A stretch of 64,000 nt of DNA from Tretioscincus oriximinensis. Lineage: Eukaryota; Chordata; Lepidosauria; Squamata; Gymnophthalmidae. The notes under the pieces are model-generated. The model made no database searches and had not been told where the DNA came from. It saw nothing but the letters and a program-made list of their open reading frames with translations. The position numbers and the translations under genes are program-made. Shown piece by piece: positions 49,501 through 60,039 of the stretch. Every line of letters begins with the position of its first letter. The first letter of the stretch is position 1. The stretch covers positions 13,533,976-13,597,975 of the forward strand of contig JAJVDF010000001.1 in the NCBI GenBank assembly GCA_022410635.1, given 5' to 3'.

Positions 49501-50341
49501 CAAATGGGCAGCTGAGCTAAGCATTCTGGATCAGCAAACTTCCAAACCATATTCAAGGGCAGCCTCATGTGGAGTACATTACAATAATTCTGTCTGAAAA
49601 TTTATCAGAGCCTGAGTTATTGCAGCTAGATTGTCTCTGTCCAGAAAAGGCCCTAGCTGGTGAACCAACTGATCTAGATGGGCTATGCCCCAATTCAGCT
49701 GGATTCCTCTTATATTCTTACACATATTACAATGCAGATTTGACACATTCCCCTTGTAGCCATGTTCCTGCTCATTTAAATCCAGTCCTTTGAGAGGATG
49801 CACCACTGCTTAATCCAAAACAAATAGCACTGGTACAGATATAGTACAGATTGATGTAGTCTGACACTGTTCTGGATTAGAAAGCTCCTTGTATAGATAT
49901 CCCGTGCAAACAATCTGATCACTGAGCTTCTTATTCTGAATTACTAGGTATATATAAAAAGGGTCCAATGCAGGATCTAAGAATTGGGTCTGCTATAGTC
50001 TGAACTATTCAGCCTGCAGATGGCTGGCCTTTATTACTTGATATGTCTCAAGATAAAACTCAATGTGTCCTTGTTGATCAATAAAGATTAAGTTCTCGGA
50101 TATAATAAAAGAATAATGAATTTACCCACTGTTTGCCCAGTGATTACCCCGGGCAGATTCTTGTATAAATTTCTGATGTATATCTGGACTATCAGAGCCC
50201 ATTATGCTATGAGCCTTTGGCTGAAGAAATGCCATCTCTATCCCTACTTTTAATATTGTTTTATACTTTTTTAATTTTTGTATTGATGTTTTACTGTTTT
50301 TGCCGCCCTGAGACCTTCGGGTATAGGGCGGGGTATAAGTA

Positions 50342-50380
<39 letters not shown>

Positions 50381-53300
50381 ATGAGCCCTTTTTGATAGGC
50401 TACTGTGCCTTCTTCACTAAACACTTCTCGCTCTTTTACCTCAGAGGTGATTTCTACCTTTCAGGTTCAAGAGGTGATGCTTACATAACTCCAGTTGGGC
50501 ATCACTACCAAATGCAAGGATATCTCCAACAATTATAAATATAAAATTAATAATAATATATACTTTTATGGCAAGATCAGCCAAAATTTCAATTGAGCCA
50601 CGAGAGAACAAATTTGACCAGACCTTGTATCCTGAAAGTTCAGTTATGGTGGGCATTACAGCACTGCACGAATATTCCCCAATTGGTTTCTTGCTGCTTG
50701 GTTTAGGCTAGCAGTATCCATTTGTTAGAAATAAGATCAGGCTGGAAGACCAGATGCCAAGCTAGATAAGCCATTGGTTTCCCGCATTCAGGTAAAGCTT
50801 GTATGCAGTCTTGGTGAAGTATATAGCAGAATTCGTTTGAGAGAGAACTGAAATAAATATGCTCAAGAATTAAAAGCCAGAGAAAACAATTTTAAATAAC
50901 CTCCTGAAACACAGAAGTAGGATTTTTGATAGCATTCCTGGGGGACAACACACAGAAGACCTTCTCATAATCACTGTTTTTAGCTGTTGAGAATGGTGGT
51001 AATGCCAAGAGATCCTCTCCAGCAGAATTTTTTTGGGGAAAAGGATTCCTTTAGATATTTGGAGCTCAAGTTATTAAGGACCTTCGATTTTGCTCAGTAG
51101 TTAATTGGTAACTAACACAGTTCCACCCACTTCAGAGAATACAAAGCATCTTTGAATTGCAGACCAACCTTTACCCAATCACTATATCTATTCCATTGTG
51201 TTTTGAGATACACAGCATTAAAAAAAAGCTGTTCCCGCCTGGCCACTGATTTGCAACCACACTGGGGCAGAAAACAGCAAAGTACATTTAAACATTGGCC
51301 CCAAATGTGTATTTTTATAAAGGTTATCTCTTGTGTTCTTCGATGCGTCAATGCAAATGGTAAACTATTTTTTCCTACTTGCTTAGAATTATCAGATATT
51401 TATATTTTCTAAAAGATGAAGGCTGAAATTTTAACACCCCTAATATTTCTTTCTTGTCTTTTACAGAGGCTGTCAACACTACGATAGTCATTGCCTGTGG
51501 TAAGCACTACGTTTTGGTTTTACAGATTTTTCACAATTACCTAACATTTACAAAAAGGTTTAGAACTATAGACAAAGATTTCTGGAGCTTCCGATGTGTC
51601 TAAAATGAGACTTCCAACAGTATCTTTAAATTGCCGCCACATTCCTAGAAAATCAGATATGCGGTACATGCTGTTTTGACAGCAATGAATTGAAGCTCTG
51701 GGGACTAACCTCACCCATAGAGATATTAAAAGAAAGGCAGTTGACATGGCATACTCCCAGAAATTCAATCCAGTACTTTAGCATGTGCTTCAGCTGCATC
51801 CAGCCATTGTAAACCTCTGTCCACATATTTATTTTAGACCTTTTTCAGTTTATCTCAGTCCTAGAGGCTAGCCTGGCACCTACAGTTTATAGTTTTCAGT
51901 GCCTGGTAAAAACGTAACTCTTTACCCAGGCTTTTGATTTCTAGCTCCTTTGCATTTGTCCTTCCAGAGAGGGAGGATATGGACATTTTAAACATTTCAC
52001 TGATAGCATTTTTGGTATTTATTTTACTTGATCTGGAACCTATAGTGAAGGATGGGATATAAATTCATAAATAAATTAATAAGTTAAAAAAATTCTGGCT
52101 AAATTCTGTCCTTCAGATTTAAAGATGAACTGAAGGTAGTCTGAAGTAAAGGAGTGATCACAACCTTATTTATTGCTCTGTAGTCTGATATTCTGGAATA
52201 AACCAGATAATGCTTTACTTTGAATGTACCCTTTGCTAGCCTGCATTTCAGAGAAATGCCAACTTTTATTATAGAATTGGCATTTTCCTGTGTTTTATGA
52301 TGGGGCCCTTGGTTATTAGTTCAAATCAAGACAGCATTTATTTTAATTCAACTGAGATCAACATAGGAGAGGGTTTAGAAGTGAATAGCTCCTGTATTCT
52401 GACCAAAGAAAGAAAAAAAATAGAGTTCTAGGAATGTTCTATCAAAATTACTGGAACAGCTGATTCTTTTAGACGTAACGACTTAAACATTCTTTTGTTG
52501 TTGCTGTGGTCGTCATAATCTAATTTAAGATTGCAATGTTCTAACTTTTCTGCATTGCGTTACTGGTGGTTAAGCACTTGATGATAATGATGATTTTTAT
52601 ACTTAGATAAACATTTAAAATGTTCTGTTTATGGAAAGAAACTCTAGCACCCTTGAGATGCTAAGGTATGATGAGTGTAACTTACTATCAAGTTGATTTC
52701 AGAGACATAGCCATGTTAATCTTAGTAGAAGGTCCAGCAAGGGGGCTTGTAGAACTTGGAGACTAACAAGAGGAAGGTAGATGCCATGAGCTTTCGTAGA
52801 CATGACTACTTCTTCAGATGCTAAGGGACCAATATCAGGAACAAACTTTATAAGAAACTGTGTGGGAGATGATAAAGGACATGTAAATGTGATATTAACT
52901 CTAGGTGAGAAAAACAGCTATGTGGCAAAAGTTAATCTTCTCAAGTAGATGAAAATGCTTGGGGGAGCAAGATGCACCTGGCTGATTGTGCATCAATTAA
53001 ATAATTAAACTGATATTATAAAATTGTATAATGGGCCAGGAAACCATTGTCTAAGTCACTTGTCAATGGTCTGGAATTTGTGGATGTATTCCTGTTCTGC
53101 TACTTCTCTTTCAAATCTTTGCAAAGGAAGATTGAAACTTCTGCTTCCTAAGCAGTTTGATCTATTATTGGACACCTCTTTGCAGCTTTCTTGGGAGAGA
53201 TACAAATGTGTTTTTTGTTTTTGTTTTTTTCATTTGACCATTATGAACTTCCAGGAAGAAACTGGGCATTAAAACAGCAAGGTTTAGCCAGAGTTTATCC

Positions 53301-54996
53301 AAAACATTTATCATAATAGTATAACCTAATGTATGATTAATCTCTCCTTCTGTATTTAATCATGAATTTCAGTTCTTCTGCTTTTTTAGGATTGGTGATT
53401 CTGTCCTTATTCTTTTTCTTGTGTTTCCGGTATACAAAACAGTAAGTTTTATTGCTTCTCGTTGCAGTTGCAAATTGGAGACAGCCTTTTATACATTTGG
53501 ATGACAAACTAAATATTTCTTTATCTAATAACCTATGCTATTCATGAACAGGTTTAGTTTGCAAATACATGTTTATTTCCTAAAGTCTTGCTTATACATT
53601 TTAGGGTGATGGGCAGTAGTAATAGGGTAGCACTGACATTTGCATGGAGAGATTGTAATCCACTTGTAAGCTGAATTAGTCCCCTCTGTGGGAGCAGGCA
53701 AGATTGAAGCTAATTCAGATATTTCTTCTAAAGTTTTTCAAGCCAAGCTCTATAGAACTCGTTAATTCCTGAATGGAAGCATTGACACGTAATGAACCAG
53801 AATTCTCCAGGTGTGCGTCAAATAAGTAATCAAAGCAGCAATCAGTACATGCAGCATGTGATGATGACGATGATGCTGAACATCATCATCATTTCATTTG
53901 TTTTTTCACAAAATGCATTTAAGATGCTTGCATTAAAACATGGATTGAATTTCTCCCTCTGTTCCAATTCAAGGTCTTAAATTAAAAAAATGTGTCCATT
54001 TGAATTTTAAACCCTGTCATCTTGAATGCTAACGTCACGATGTGGGCATTCCTGAAAGAAATAAACTTGCATGAAAAAAAAGCAATACCTTTTTCAGTGC
54101 TGAAGAAAGCACTCTGTAGAAACAATAGATGAAAAGGAAAATATTGCACATTGAACATAAGAATTCACATTTTGTCAAAGTGCATAGAGATGCAACTGTG
54201 TGAGGAGGGACAACAGAATTCCTCCATCCCAACATCACTACCATCAGAGCTTTGCATGTGGCAATGGCAGCAGAAACAGCTATAAGGCTGGCGTAGCTCA
54301 TAATTATTAATACCTCATAAACAGATTTCCCCAATTATTGTACTGATGTTTCCAAATTAGACATTAGGCCTGTTAATTTTGAATCCTTTGTTTCTTAGTC
54401 CCTGTTTGCACAAGCCTCAGTAATATACAGGGTGCTTCAAAAAATGTATACACACTGTGAACTTCCATAGAAAATTTATTTACTGTTCTACAAAGTTAAA
54501 TTTCAGGAAATTAGAAAGCTTAAAGTCCAATGTAAATAAAACGTAAATAACAAATGTTAATGAGTCATCACTGATTCTGTACATTGTATGGAAGTCCAAA
54601 GTGTGTATACATTTTTAAAGCACCCTGTATGTGTCGTAGATGTATTATAACAGATCCTTATCATAAACAGATATGTCATCTCAAATTGATAGCAGAGCAA
54701 ATTAACATATTTGCTCTCTTTTTTGACTTTCAACACTACTACTAATTTCCTCCATTTGTTACAGAGTAAGTTCATTGGAATCTGCTTTTTATTTCTCCCT
54801 CCTCCCCTCCCCTCCATGTTATAGCTGTTTTTGGCATCCAACTTATATTCACCGTGAAGAAGAAATCCCCATGAGTGTTGAAGAGCCAGAAAGAAGAGAG
54901 CAGCCATGTTTAGCAGCCGAGACCTTGGATACTGTAGTTCCTGTCAATGAAGAGGCTAAGATGTTGCCACCACAGTTTTCTACTTCTACAGGCTGA
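34302..54996 (+). CDS. IL15RA: Interleukin-15 receptor alpha, seven coding exons
   Basis: Seven exons (34302-34398, 41083-41268, 46764-46808, 48373-48723, 51467-51499, 53390-53441, 54825-54996) have GT-AG introns and phases 1,1,1,1,1,2 that join into 936 bp, 311 residues plus stop. The product is a type I membrane protein that binds IL-15 through its sushi domain and presents it to cells bearing the beta/gamma chains (family knowledge). Order: signal peptide (1-20), one sushi domain with four Cys (about 33-95), 15-residue hinge, 117-residue Ser/Thr/Pro stalk, transmembrane helix about 230-250, tail of about 60 residues. The sushi segment FKREAGTSSL and the CI-RDPSLPE junction match mammalian IL15RA closely, and the exon boundaries fit its known layout. 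Only one sushi domain is present, which excludes IL2RA (two). Confidence 0.93.
34561..35186. other. IL15RA intron 1, proximal
   Basis: 34795-34880 contains an L2-like fragment (GGTGAAGACGCACCTGTTCA). An 11-base G run lies near 34749. Nothing else is seen. Confidence 0.4.
35191..35548 (-). mobile_element. CR1 3' end
   Basis: Starts with repeated CATAAGAA, then the antisense 3' region and ORF2 C-terminus, closely like 18262-18440 but extending into coding sequence (TTCCACAGGCCGATAACCCT). Confidence 0.85.
35549..36330. other. IL15RA intron 1, no recognised feature
   Basis: A 97-codon frame at 35710-36003 has no splice partner in phase with the gene and no family motif. Confidence 0.4.
36331..39700 (-). 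mobile_element. Near full-length CR1 LINE, coding frames broken
   Basis: Read from right to left: ORF1 C-terminal SGNH esterase (39681-39076; LLIHIGTNN and DGLHLTRMG), ORF2 endonuclease (38902-38504; IIGITETWWDETH and MGDFN, then GCGDHAIIEF near 38310), linker, and reverse transcriptase (37825-36986; NYRPVSLTS, GVPQGSALGP, KFADDTKLGG). The C-terminus (37004-36399) ends before the 3' region. At least four frame breaks or stops make it inactive. It lies antisense inside IL15RA intron 1. Confidence 0.93.
39775..40335 (+). mobile_element. CR1 LINE, 3' end
   Basis: Starts GTGGTGAGGCCCCATTTGGA, has the usual CR1 ORF2 C-terminal order with deletions, and ends with TTATGTTCTTATATGTTCTT. Confidence 0.85.
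40336..41082. other. IL15RA intron 1, distal
   Basis: No gene or clear repeat is seen before the acceptor of exon 2. Confidence 0.4.
41083..41268 (+). CDS. IL15RA: IL15RA exon 2: sushi domain
   Basis: 186 bp, phase 1/1, the usual form of a sushi-domain exon. The four domain cysteines lie in GKCGRP, RYSCVK, LIACKQ and LVCI. The conserved FKREAGTSSL and a Trp (FQWTKP) before the last Cys are present. This is the IL-15 binding module. Confidence 0.95.
41390..42775 (+). mobile_element. L2-type LINE, reverse transcriptase and 3' end
   Basis: An open frame to 42213 encodes the RT core: FQSGFKPGHGMETTLVALVD, LDLSASFDTIEH, GVPQGSILSPMLFNIYMK, YADDTQHYLS (catalytic YADD) and KLKLNPDKTEVL. A stop at 42211 and later frameshifts break it. 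The 3' end has GGCCGCCCTGACACCTTCAG and (TAAA)n. It sits about 120 bp after IL15RA exon 2, same strand. Confidence 0.92.
43053..43170. repeat. Three consecutive perfect hairpins
   Basis: 13-bp arms at 43053-43065/43071-43083 (5-nt loop), 9-bp arms at 43088-43096/43101-43109 (4-nt loop), and 15-bp arms at 43133-43147/43156-43170 (8-nt loop). No mismatches. No known element type is recognised. Confidence 0.9.
43200..43250 (-). mobile_element. L2-type tail fragment
   Basis: ATTTATTTATTTAC..TTTTTATACCGCCCTATACC is the antisense L2/SINE tail. Confidence 0.6.
43251..45247. other. IL15RA intron 2, no recognised feature
   Basis: GC-richer patches at 43440-43640 and 44280-44720 contain GGCAGTGG-like imperfect repeats. 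Open frames here lack splice support. No gene is seen. Confidence 0.4.
45248..45660 (+). mobile_element. hAT-type element remnant
   Basis: The left end CAGTGATAGCGAGCCTATGA and right end AAAGATTTGCCATCACAG resemble inverted ends of the CAGTG-TGGCAAAC hAT kind, and GGTGACACAC / TTTTGACACACT occur near both ends. Decayed; the target duplication is unclear. Confidence 0.45.
45661..46009. other. IL15RA intron 2, no recognised feature
   Basis: Nothing nameable seen. Confidence 0.4.
46010..46222 (+). mobile_element. hAT MITE with 8-bp target duplication
   Basis: 213 bp, ends CAGAGGTGGGCAA and TTGCTCAGGTCTG (inverted), flanked by CTCTAGAG (46002-46009) and TTCTAGAG (46223-46230). Inner AAGGGGCCACAGG and TGTGGCCCTCAGG segments are typical of this kind of short hAT element. 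Confidence 0.78.
46764..46808 (+). CDS. IL15RA: IL15RA exon 3: hinge
   Basis: 45 bp, phase 1/1, encoding RDPSLPERTTEDSKR directly after the sushi domain, as in mammals. The acceptor has a long pyrimidine tract ending CAAAAAG. Donor AGAG|GTAAGA. Confidence 0.88.
46809..48372. other. IL15RA intron 3
   Basis: 47515-47715 holds a CR1 3' region (TTTAGACAGGTTAATGGA, GCAACAGGCAATATTCCTGA, TTTGCCTTCTTCTGCTTCAG). The rest shows nothing I recognise. Confidence 0.5.
48373..48723 (+). CDS. IL15RA: IL15RA exon 4: Ser/Thr/Pro stalk
   Basis: 351 bp, phase 1/1, 117 residues rich in Ser, Thr, Pro and Gly, so probably O-glycosylated. Mammals spread this stalk over more than one exon, so here it is single and long. 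Donor ACAG|GTTGGT is weaker than the others. Confidence 0.88.
48724..51466. other. IL15RA intron 4
   Basis: 49605-49725 includes a CR1 3' region (GATGGGCTATGCCCCAATTC). 50200-50382 is an L2 3' end with GCCGCCCTGAGACCTTCGGG and a long (AAAT)n tail. No other feature. Confidence 0.55.
51467..51499 (+). CDS. IL15RA: IL15RA exon 5: start of transmembrane helix
   Basis: 33 bp micro-exon, phase 1/1: EAVNTTIVIAC. Strong acceptor CTTTTACAG and donor GTAAGC. Confidence 0.85.
51500..53389. other. IL15RA intron 5
   Basis: 51950-52075 is a decayed L2-like 3' end (TATAAATTCATAAATAAATT). 52690-52825 is a reverse copy of the old interspersed repeat (AGCCATGTTAATCTTAG, AGAAGGTCCAGCAAG, GAGCTTTCGTAGACATGACT). 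Confidence 0.5.
53390..53441 (+). CDS. IL15RA: IL15RA exon 6: transmembrane helix
   Basis: 52 bp, phase 1/2: GLVILSLFFFLCFRYTK completes the helix, and the Arg/Tyr/Lys stop-transfer residues follow. Acceptor CTTTTTTAG, donor GTAAGT. Confidence 0.88.
53442..54427. other. IL15RA intron 6
   Basis: No recognised feature before the mariner MITE. A CATCATCATC run near 53880 is too short to matter. Confidence 0.4.
54428..54627. mobile_element. Mariner/Tc1-type MITE
   Basis: 200 bp with inverted ends of about 28 bp (CAGGGTGCTTC..ATGTATACACACT against its near-perfect complement) and TA at both borders (54426-54427 and 54628-54629). Non-coding. It lies in IL15RA intron 6, about 200 bp before the last exon. 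Confidence 0.85.
54825..54996 (+). CDS. IL15RA: IL15RA exon 7: cytoplasmic tail
   Basis: Acceptor CATGTTATAG, then CFWHPTYIHREEE, then an acidic tail (MSVEEPERREQ) ending FSTSTG-stop at 54994-54996. Confidence 0.88.
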
Positions 54997-55807
54997 ATGT
55001 TGTTACTCAGCAGAGGTAGAAACAGTCCTCAGAAGTTAGGGAATCAGAAATTACCAAATGGTTTACAGAGCAGTAAGTTGCTATTTCTTGTCCTTTTCAA
55101 TATCAAAGCAATTTCCATTAGCGGAGAACCAGGGATGAGGAGCATCTATTGTTTTAACTGAGCCCTGAACAAAATGTCATGTATTGGATCCACGAACTCC
55201 AACTTCCCCTGGCATACATATCTGATGGATGATGGATTCTCAAAGTTGCATTCATGGGAGAAGAGAAAGACAGAGAAGGAGTAAGAAGTGGAGTCAAAAT
55301 ATTGGTGGTTCACCTTGATTATTAATCAGAAGAATTCAGAGAAGAAAAGGCATATATGAAGGAATGGAAATATGTGAGAGCCTTCACTTGAATATGTTTG
55401 GTCGTGAAGGATTATATAAATTGTTCATCTTTTACTAAGGTGAGTTGAAATTTCCTACTGCTTCTTCTCTGCATCCTTTAATAATCTTGGGTCAAGAGTT
55501 TTTACCATTAGCTAAGAAATTAAGACCATATGATGCCTACCATATTTTAAGGGTTGTAAAAAAGCAATGAGGCTTCAGCTTTATTGGATAAGGCAATCTT
55601 TATCTATATAGAGTCCTACAGATGTATTGGACCTTCCAGCAGCTTTGGCCAGCATAACAGGTCATCCATTTGTGTTGGACTACAAATGTCTTACAGATAC
55701 ATTGAACAGGCCCAGAAGGATTCAGATGCTTACCTGTGTGTGCCACTCTGACCTTTATGTAACATCTCAGGTTCCATAATACGGAAATTGCTACCGTTCA
55801 TGTGCAG
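54997..55807 (+). other. IL15RA 3' UTR and downstream
   Basis: The 3' UTR probably begins here. I cannot fix the polyadenylation site, because no AATAAA occurs soon after the stop. Confidence 0.35.
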
Positions 55808-55930
55808 GGCCAAACTGGGGTAAAAATGGCAGCCATGTGTGTGCAACAATTGTGTACTTCAGGGTATTCCATGCTGTTGAAATACCTGGATATACACACT
55901 GCACCATTCCAGGATAAAACATCCAGACAG
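55808..55930 (+). CDS. Possible exon of a small unknown ORF (1)
   Basis: 123 bp open in phase 0/0, between TTCATGTGCAG and a strong donor AGACAG|GTAAGTG. An ATG in good context (AAAAATGG) lies inside. It joins in phase to 56153-56356. Family unknown; it could be a chance frame or an alternative IL15RA 3' exon. Confidence 0.25.
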
Positions 55931-56152
55931 GTAAGTGTACTGCATATTTTTTTCTGCTGTCCTGAAGAGATAGAAAGTGGCAATTGCAAGATGCTAACAA
56001 GCTCTTGCATTTTTATCTCACTGTCTGGAGGAAGCCATAGTTGATACAAGAGAGATAAAGTAGCCAACCTAGCCAACAGTTAGTAAAATCTAAGCAAAGC
56101 CTGTATCCAACTGTATAGCACTCTGTGACCCGATTTTCTGTTCTTTTTACAG

Positions 56153-56356
56153 GACGAAGATGTTGGTCTGAGGACCCTATGCTGCTGGGTTGGAAAAGCA
56201 GTAGTGTCAAGAATGCTAATAATGAATGGTGCTTACCATTGGTTGGTACAGATCTTCCAAGGTCAAAAAGGGGACAGTTCTCTGACTGCAGTCCTGCCTG
56301 GACTAGATAAAAATTCTGCAAAAAGTATTATCTTGGAAGAACCTAGTCATCTTTAG
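56153..56356 (+). CDS. Possible exon of a small unknown ORF (2)
   Basis: Acceptor TTCTTTTTACAG, then 67 codons from GAC to TAG at 56354-56356. With the previous segment this would make about 102 residues from the internal ATG. A different plus frame is also open here, which lowers confidence. Confidence 0.25.
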   Translation, partial: DEDVGLRTLCCWVGKAVVSRMLIMNGAYHWLVQIFQGQKGDSSLTAVLPGLDKNSAKSIILEEPSHL

Positions 56357-58219
56357 AAAGGATTTAGAAATCCTACTGGTATAATGGCTAATATTTTGGA
56401 ATAGGATTTGAAAGTTAAAAGTTCAAACTCCTCTCTTCCCACTGGGGCAGAGGGAACTCACTGGGTAAACATCATCAACAGCCTAGCCTATGTCATCAAC
56501 TTGTTTAGGAGTTAAAAGAGAACCGAGAGAAACTTTAGAAGGATGACAGGTTTAAAACACAAAAACAAACCATTCTAACAATGGGGAGCTCTCATGGCAC
56601 CATAGAGACTAGCCCCAAAAAGTGGATGGTATGAGCAGATTTCAGTGAAGAAACAAATTTAGGGTACATCCACACAACTGCTTGTTGCCCATTATTTTTC
56701 ACTCTCGCATAGAATGAATAATCTACATTCTCTTAGTTGTTAAACTCTGTGTTTCTTTGTTTAAAGAAAAAAAAAGATCCTGCCATTTGAGTCCCCTGCT
56801 CATAGAGGATTTTAATATTAAAAGCTGTGGTTCCTTAGCCTTTTTAATGCCCTAAAAGGCAAGCGAGGATGAACATAAAGAAGGGAAATAATAGGATGGG
56901 AAATCAGAAGGAAGTATTAGGATGAAAATCCAAAATGAAAGTCTTGCAGAGAGCTATAATTGCTACATTCCCGCCATTACATCTGGAAGGCACCCCGATG
57001 TCACGGAAGGAAAGCAAGAAAAAAATTGGCATGTGGTTGCACCCTTTGTCTATGAAAATGATCAACTTTTTCTTGTTTCTTTAAAGTGCTATTGAGATGT
57101 CTTGCTAGAAAGTCTGATTGAAACTAACACAGCTGCTTCTCTGAAATCTACCAGTGGCAATCGGGTGTATAAAATGCCATTACAAATATTTTCAACATTT
57201 TTAAGACAAAATGGCCGAATTTGCTCAAATCTAGGAGCAAATTAAGTATTATATTTCTTAGGCCATTTCCACACAGTTTATGTTCCCATGTCACACTAAT
57301 TTGGACTAACTAGTCTGCTCAAAGGGCTACCCACATTTCAAATAGCTGACCCTTGCTGTCCTTCTCTGTTCCCAGTGAGGCAAATCTTGGAGCAGCACAT
57401 TTCCAGAATTACTTCTGAAGATCTGACTGTAAATACATCAGGCTTGGTATACGAAGTTACTAACAGTAAACTGTTTTTTTTAAGTCTACTAGGGGGGTAA
57501 ACCCTGTTCCGTAAGTGTCTAGTGCCAACTGATCATACTAAGAGAGTCATTATCATTAAGTCTAGTTAACCCCAAGCCTAATATCCAACTTTATAGATAA
57601 GAATCTGCTTCATTAGATAAATACGCAGAACATCCATCCTGAATATTAGACGTACCTTCGTTTAGAGATAACAAAACAAGCATGTGTGACACCTTTGTGA
57701 AAACCCTGAGCTGAGATTCTAGAGCTGCAAGTCAAGAGGAAAATTTTCAAATTAGTAAACAATCACAGTATTAAAAATGGGGGCCACAGTTTTGTATAGT
57801 TCTATCAGTACTTAAGTGCAACAGACAATAACCTACCTCAGTTAGCATAGGAAAAATGTGCTAAAATTACTTTTTCAGTATATGTTATATATATATAATT
57901 TATTCTTCAAAAAACGGTTCATGAAGTGTGTGTGTGTGGGGAATCCCCTTATAATAGGTTACCAATGTCATGACTTCTTCTGTCTCTACTGCCTGTCATA
58001 TGCAAAAATGTTTACAGGTTGGAATTTGCAATTTCTTATAAAACAATTGTAATGGTTCACTTCTATAGCACTTTTAGAATTCATCAGATTTGGAACATCT
58101 TAACAGTCCTAGAATGGTTTTACAGACTAAGTAAGTTCAAGACGCATTTATATTTTTGGAAGAGGGAAAAATTCTTGGGTCAAATAAAAGTAAAAACGAA
58201 GATCAACGCAACCAGTTTC
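56357..58219. other. Intergenic, no recognised gene
   Basis: 57085-57150 resembles the old interspersed repeat (AACACAGCTGCTTCTCTGAA). No gene is seen on either strand. Confidence 0.4.
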
Positions 58220-59125
58220 ATCTCTTCATGGCAAATAGGGGGAAGAAATGGAAGCAGGATCAGATTTTATCTTCTTGGGCTCAAAGATCACTGTAAAGAG
58301 CGACCTTTACTGCTAAATGTGCTAAAAAGCAGAGTCATCACCACATTACATTAGCAATTGTTGGAAATCGTGCTGTATAGGCTGAATCTGCTCCTTGACT
58401 GAGGCTTTGAATGTGCTGAAAGATCTTCCCCTTCCTAAGTGTGGCACTAACTCTAACACCGTGCAGCTCTGATGAAGCACATGATGCATGCCACTGAACT
58501 CGGGTGGAGTGAATTGGGCCTCATTACACCCTAGTTAAAACAATGGCTTCCCAGTATGTATGGCTGTTAAGTGCTGGACCATAAGGACGATTGAGCACTG
58601 AAGAATTAATGCNTTTCAATTGAGAACACTCTGGAAAGTTCCCTGGATAGAAATGAGATTAAATCCGTAAACGTGTCTCTAACATGCTGTGCTTTCTTGG
58701 CGCTTGGAAAAACAGGCAGCTGCAAGTGATCCCTCCTTGGCTGAAAAGGGAAACAGGTGAAGTCCTTCCTCCTTGCCATGAAGGGGGGTTGGGAAAGAAG
58801 GTAGTATANTTAGATTTGTAGGAGCTTGTTAAAGTGCTTCTGTATCTTTAACAGAGTAATAATATTCATTTATTACTATGTAATAAAAAAGAATTGATCC
58901 ACCCAGCATTTGTGTGCTCTGTTTCCAAGGAGAAGAAGAAAGGGTCATAACAAGAAGACTGACTATTTCTCGCTATAAAGACAAATACTGAAGCTGAAGC
59001 ATAGATATTTTTGCTGCATAATGGACTCCCTAGAAAAGACCCTGATCCTGGGAAAGGATAGAAGGACTTGGCGTGCAGTTGTTCATGGGGTCACCCCATG
59101 ACTTAATGGTTGAACAACAAATAAA
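58220..59125 (+). mobile_element. Relic BovB (RTE) LINE 3' end
   Basis: AGATTTTATCTTCTTGGGCT, CAAAGATCACTGTAAAGAGC and CTAAAAAGCAGAGTCATCAC, then at 59025 CCTAGAAAAGACCCTGATCC and the 3' end GTTCATGGGGTCACCCCATG, TTGAACAACAAATAAAGG. Same order as 30690-31640 but more decayed, with unrelated DNA at 58350-59000. Confidence 0.75.
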
Positions 59126-59595
59126 GGAAAAGACTTTCTCTTTCTGGTGGTTTTTATTCTTTTTTGATACACTCATTACATTGCAAATGTGATCTTGAAC
59201 ATTTTTTTTCATGACAGTTTGGAGAAAAATAATACTGAAGCCTTTTGAAAGTATGAAACAATCGTAGGGCATAGTTCAGGATGCAATTAAAATTCAGTTA
59301 ATCGCAGTGCCCTAGTTTACACTGCAAGTTACTTATAGCAAGCAATGTTTCCTGAATTGCTTGTAATGTAATGGCAAGCGAATAAACCTTTTAAAAAAGA
59401 GACGTGACGCACCTTATCTCTTTGGAGAACAATGTCAGGTGGAAACTGGGCAAGTGCCAAATGGGTTCAGAGTGGGATAAAACACCTTACAGCTCTGGGA
59501 GGTACCTGCACTTTACTCCAATAGGCACACCTCTTTATGTACTAGTGAGCCTAGAGAGAGGGCATTGCAGATCAGAGCAAAAGTAGAACTCCCCA
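59126..59595. other. Intergenic, no recognised feature
   Basis: Nothing nameable seen. Confidence 0.4.
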
Positions 59596-59925
59596 CCCCT
59601 ACCCAATCTGCCTTCTCCCATATCAACCTGTCCTGGTTGTACCACATCTTTCAAAAACGAATGGAGTGGGAACCAGGGCAGAGTCTTCACAGTGGTTGCC
59701 CCCAGTCTATGGAATACTCTTCCGCTTAAGGTGAGTCAGTCATCATTGCTGTATTCTTTTAGAAGATCTTTGAAGATGAACTTCTTTCACCTAACCTTTG
59801 GCTGAAGAAATGTCATGTTCCCACTTTTAGATACTGTTTTATACTGTTTTTAATTTGTTAGTTTTGTATTGTTGTCTTATGGTTGGTCGCCCTGAGACCT
59901 TCAGGNATAGAGTGAGTTATGCAGG
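59596..59925 (+). mobile_element. L2-type LINE 3' end
   Basis: Follows 42410-42770 in order: CAACCTGTCC, GGAGTGGGAACCAGGGCAGA, TTGCCCCCAGTCTATGGAAT, TTTAGAAGATCTTTGAAGAT, then GTCGCCCTGAGACCTTCAGG. The usual TAAA tail is replaced by (GGCA)n-like sequence. Confidence 0.8.
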
Positions 59926-60039
59926 CAGGCAGGTATCTTGGTAGCTGAGGAACTAACAGAAGTTGCCAACAAAAGTAAGTCTTGGCCTGTGCTGCCAGCA
60001 TCCAACCTGTAAAGAGGGTTAGAACAAATGCATAGAAGT

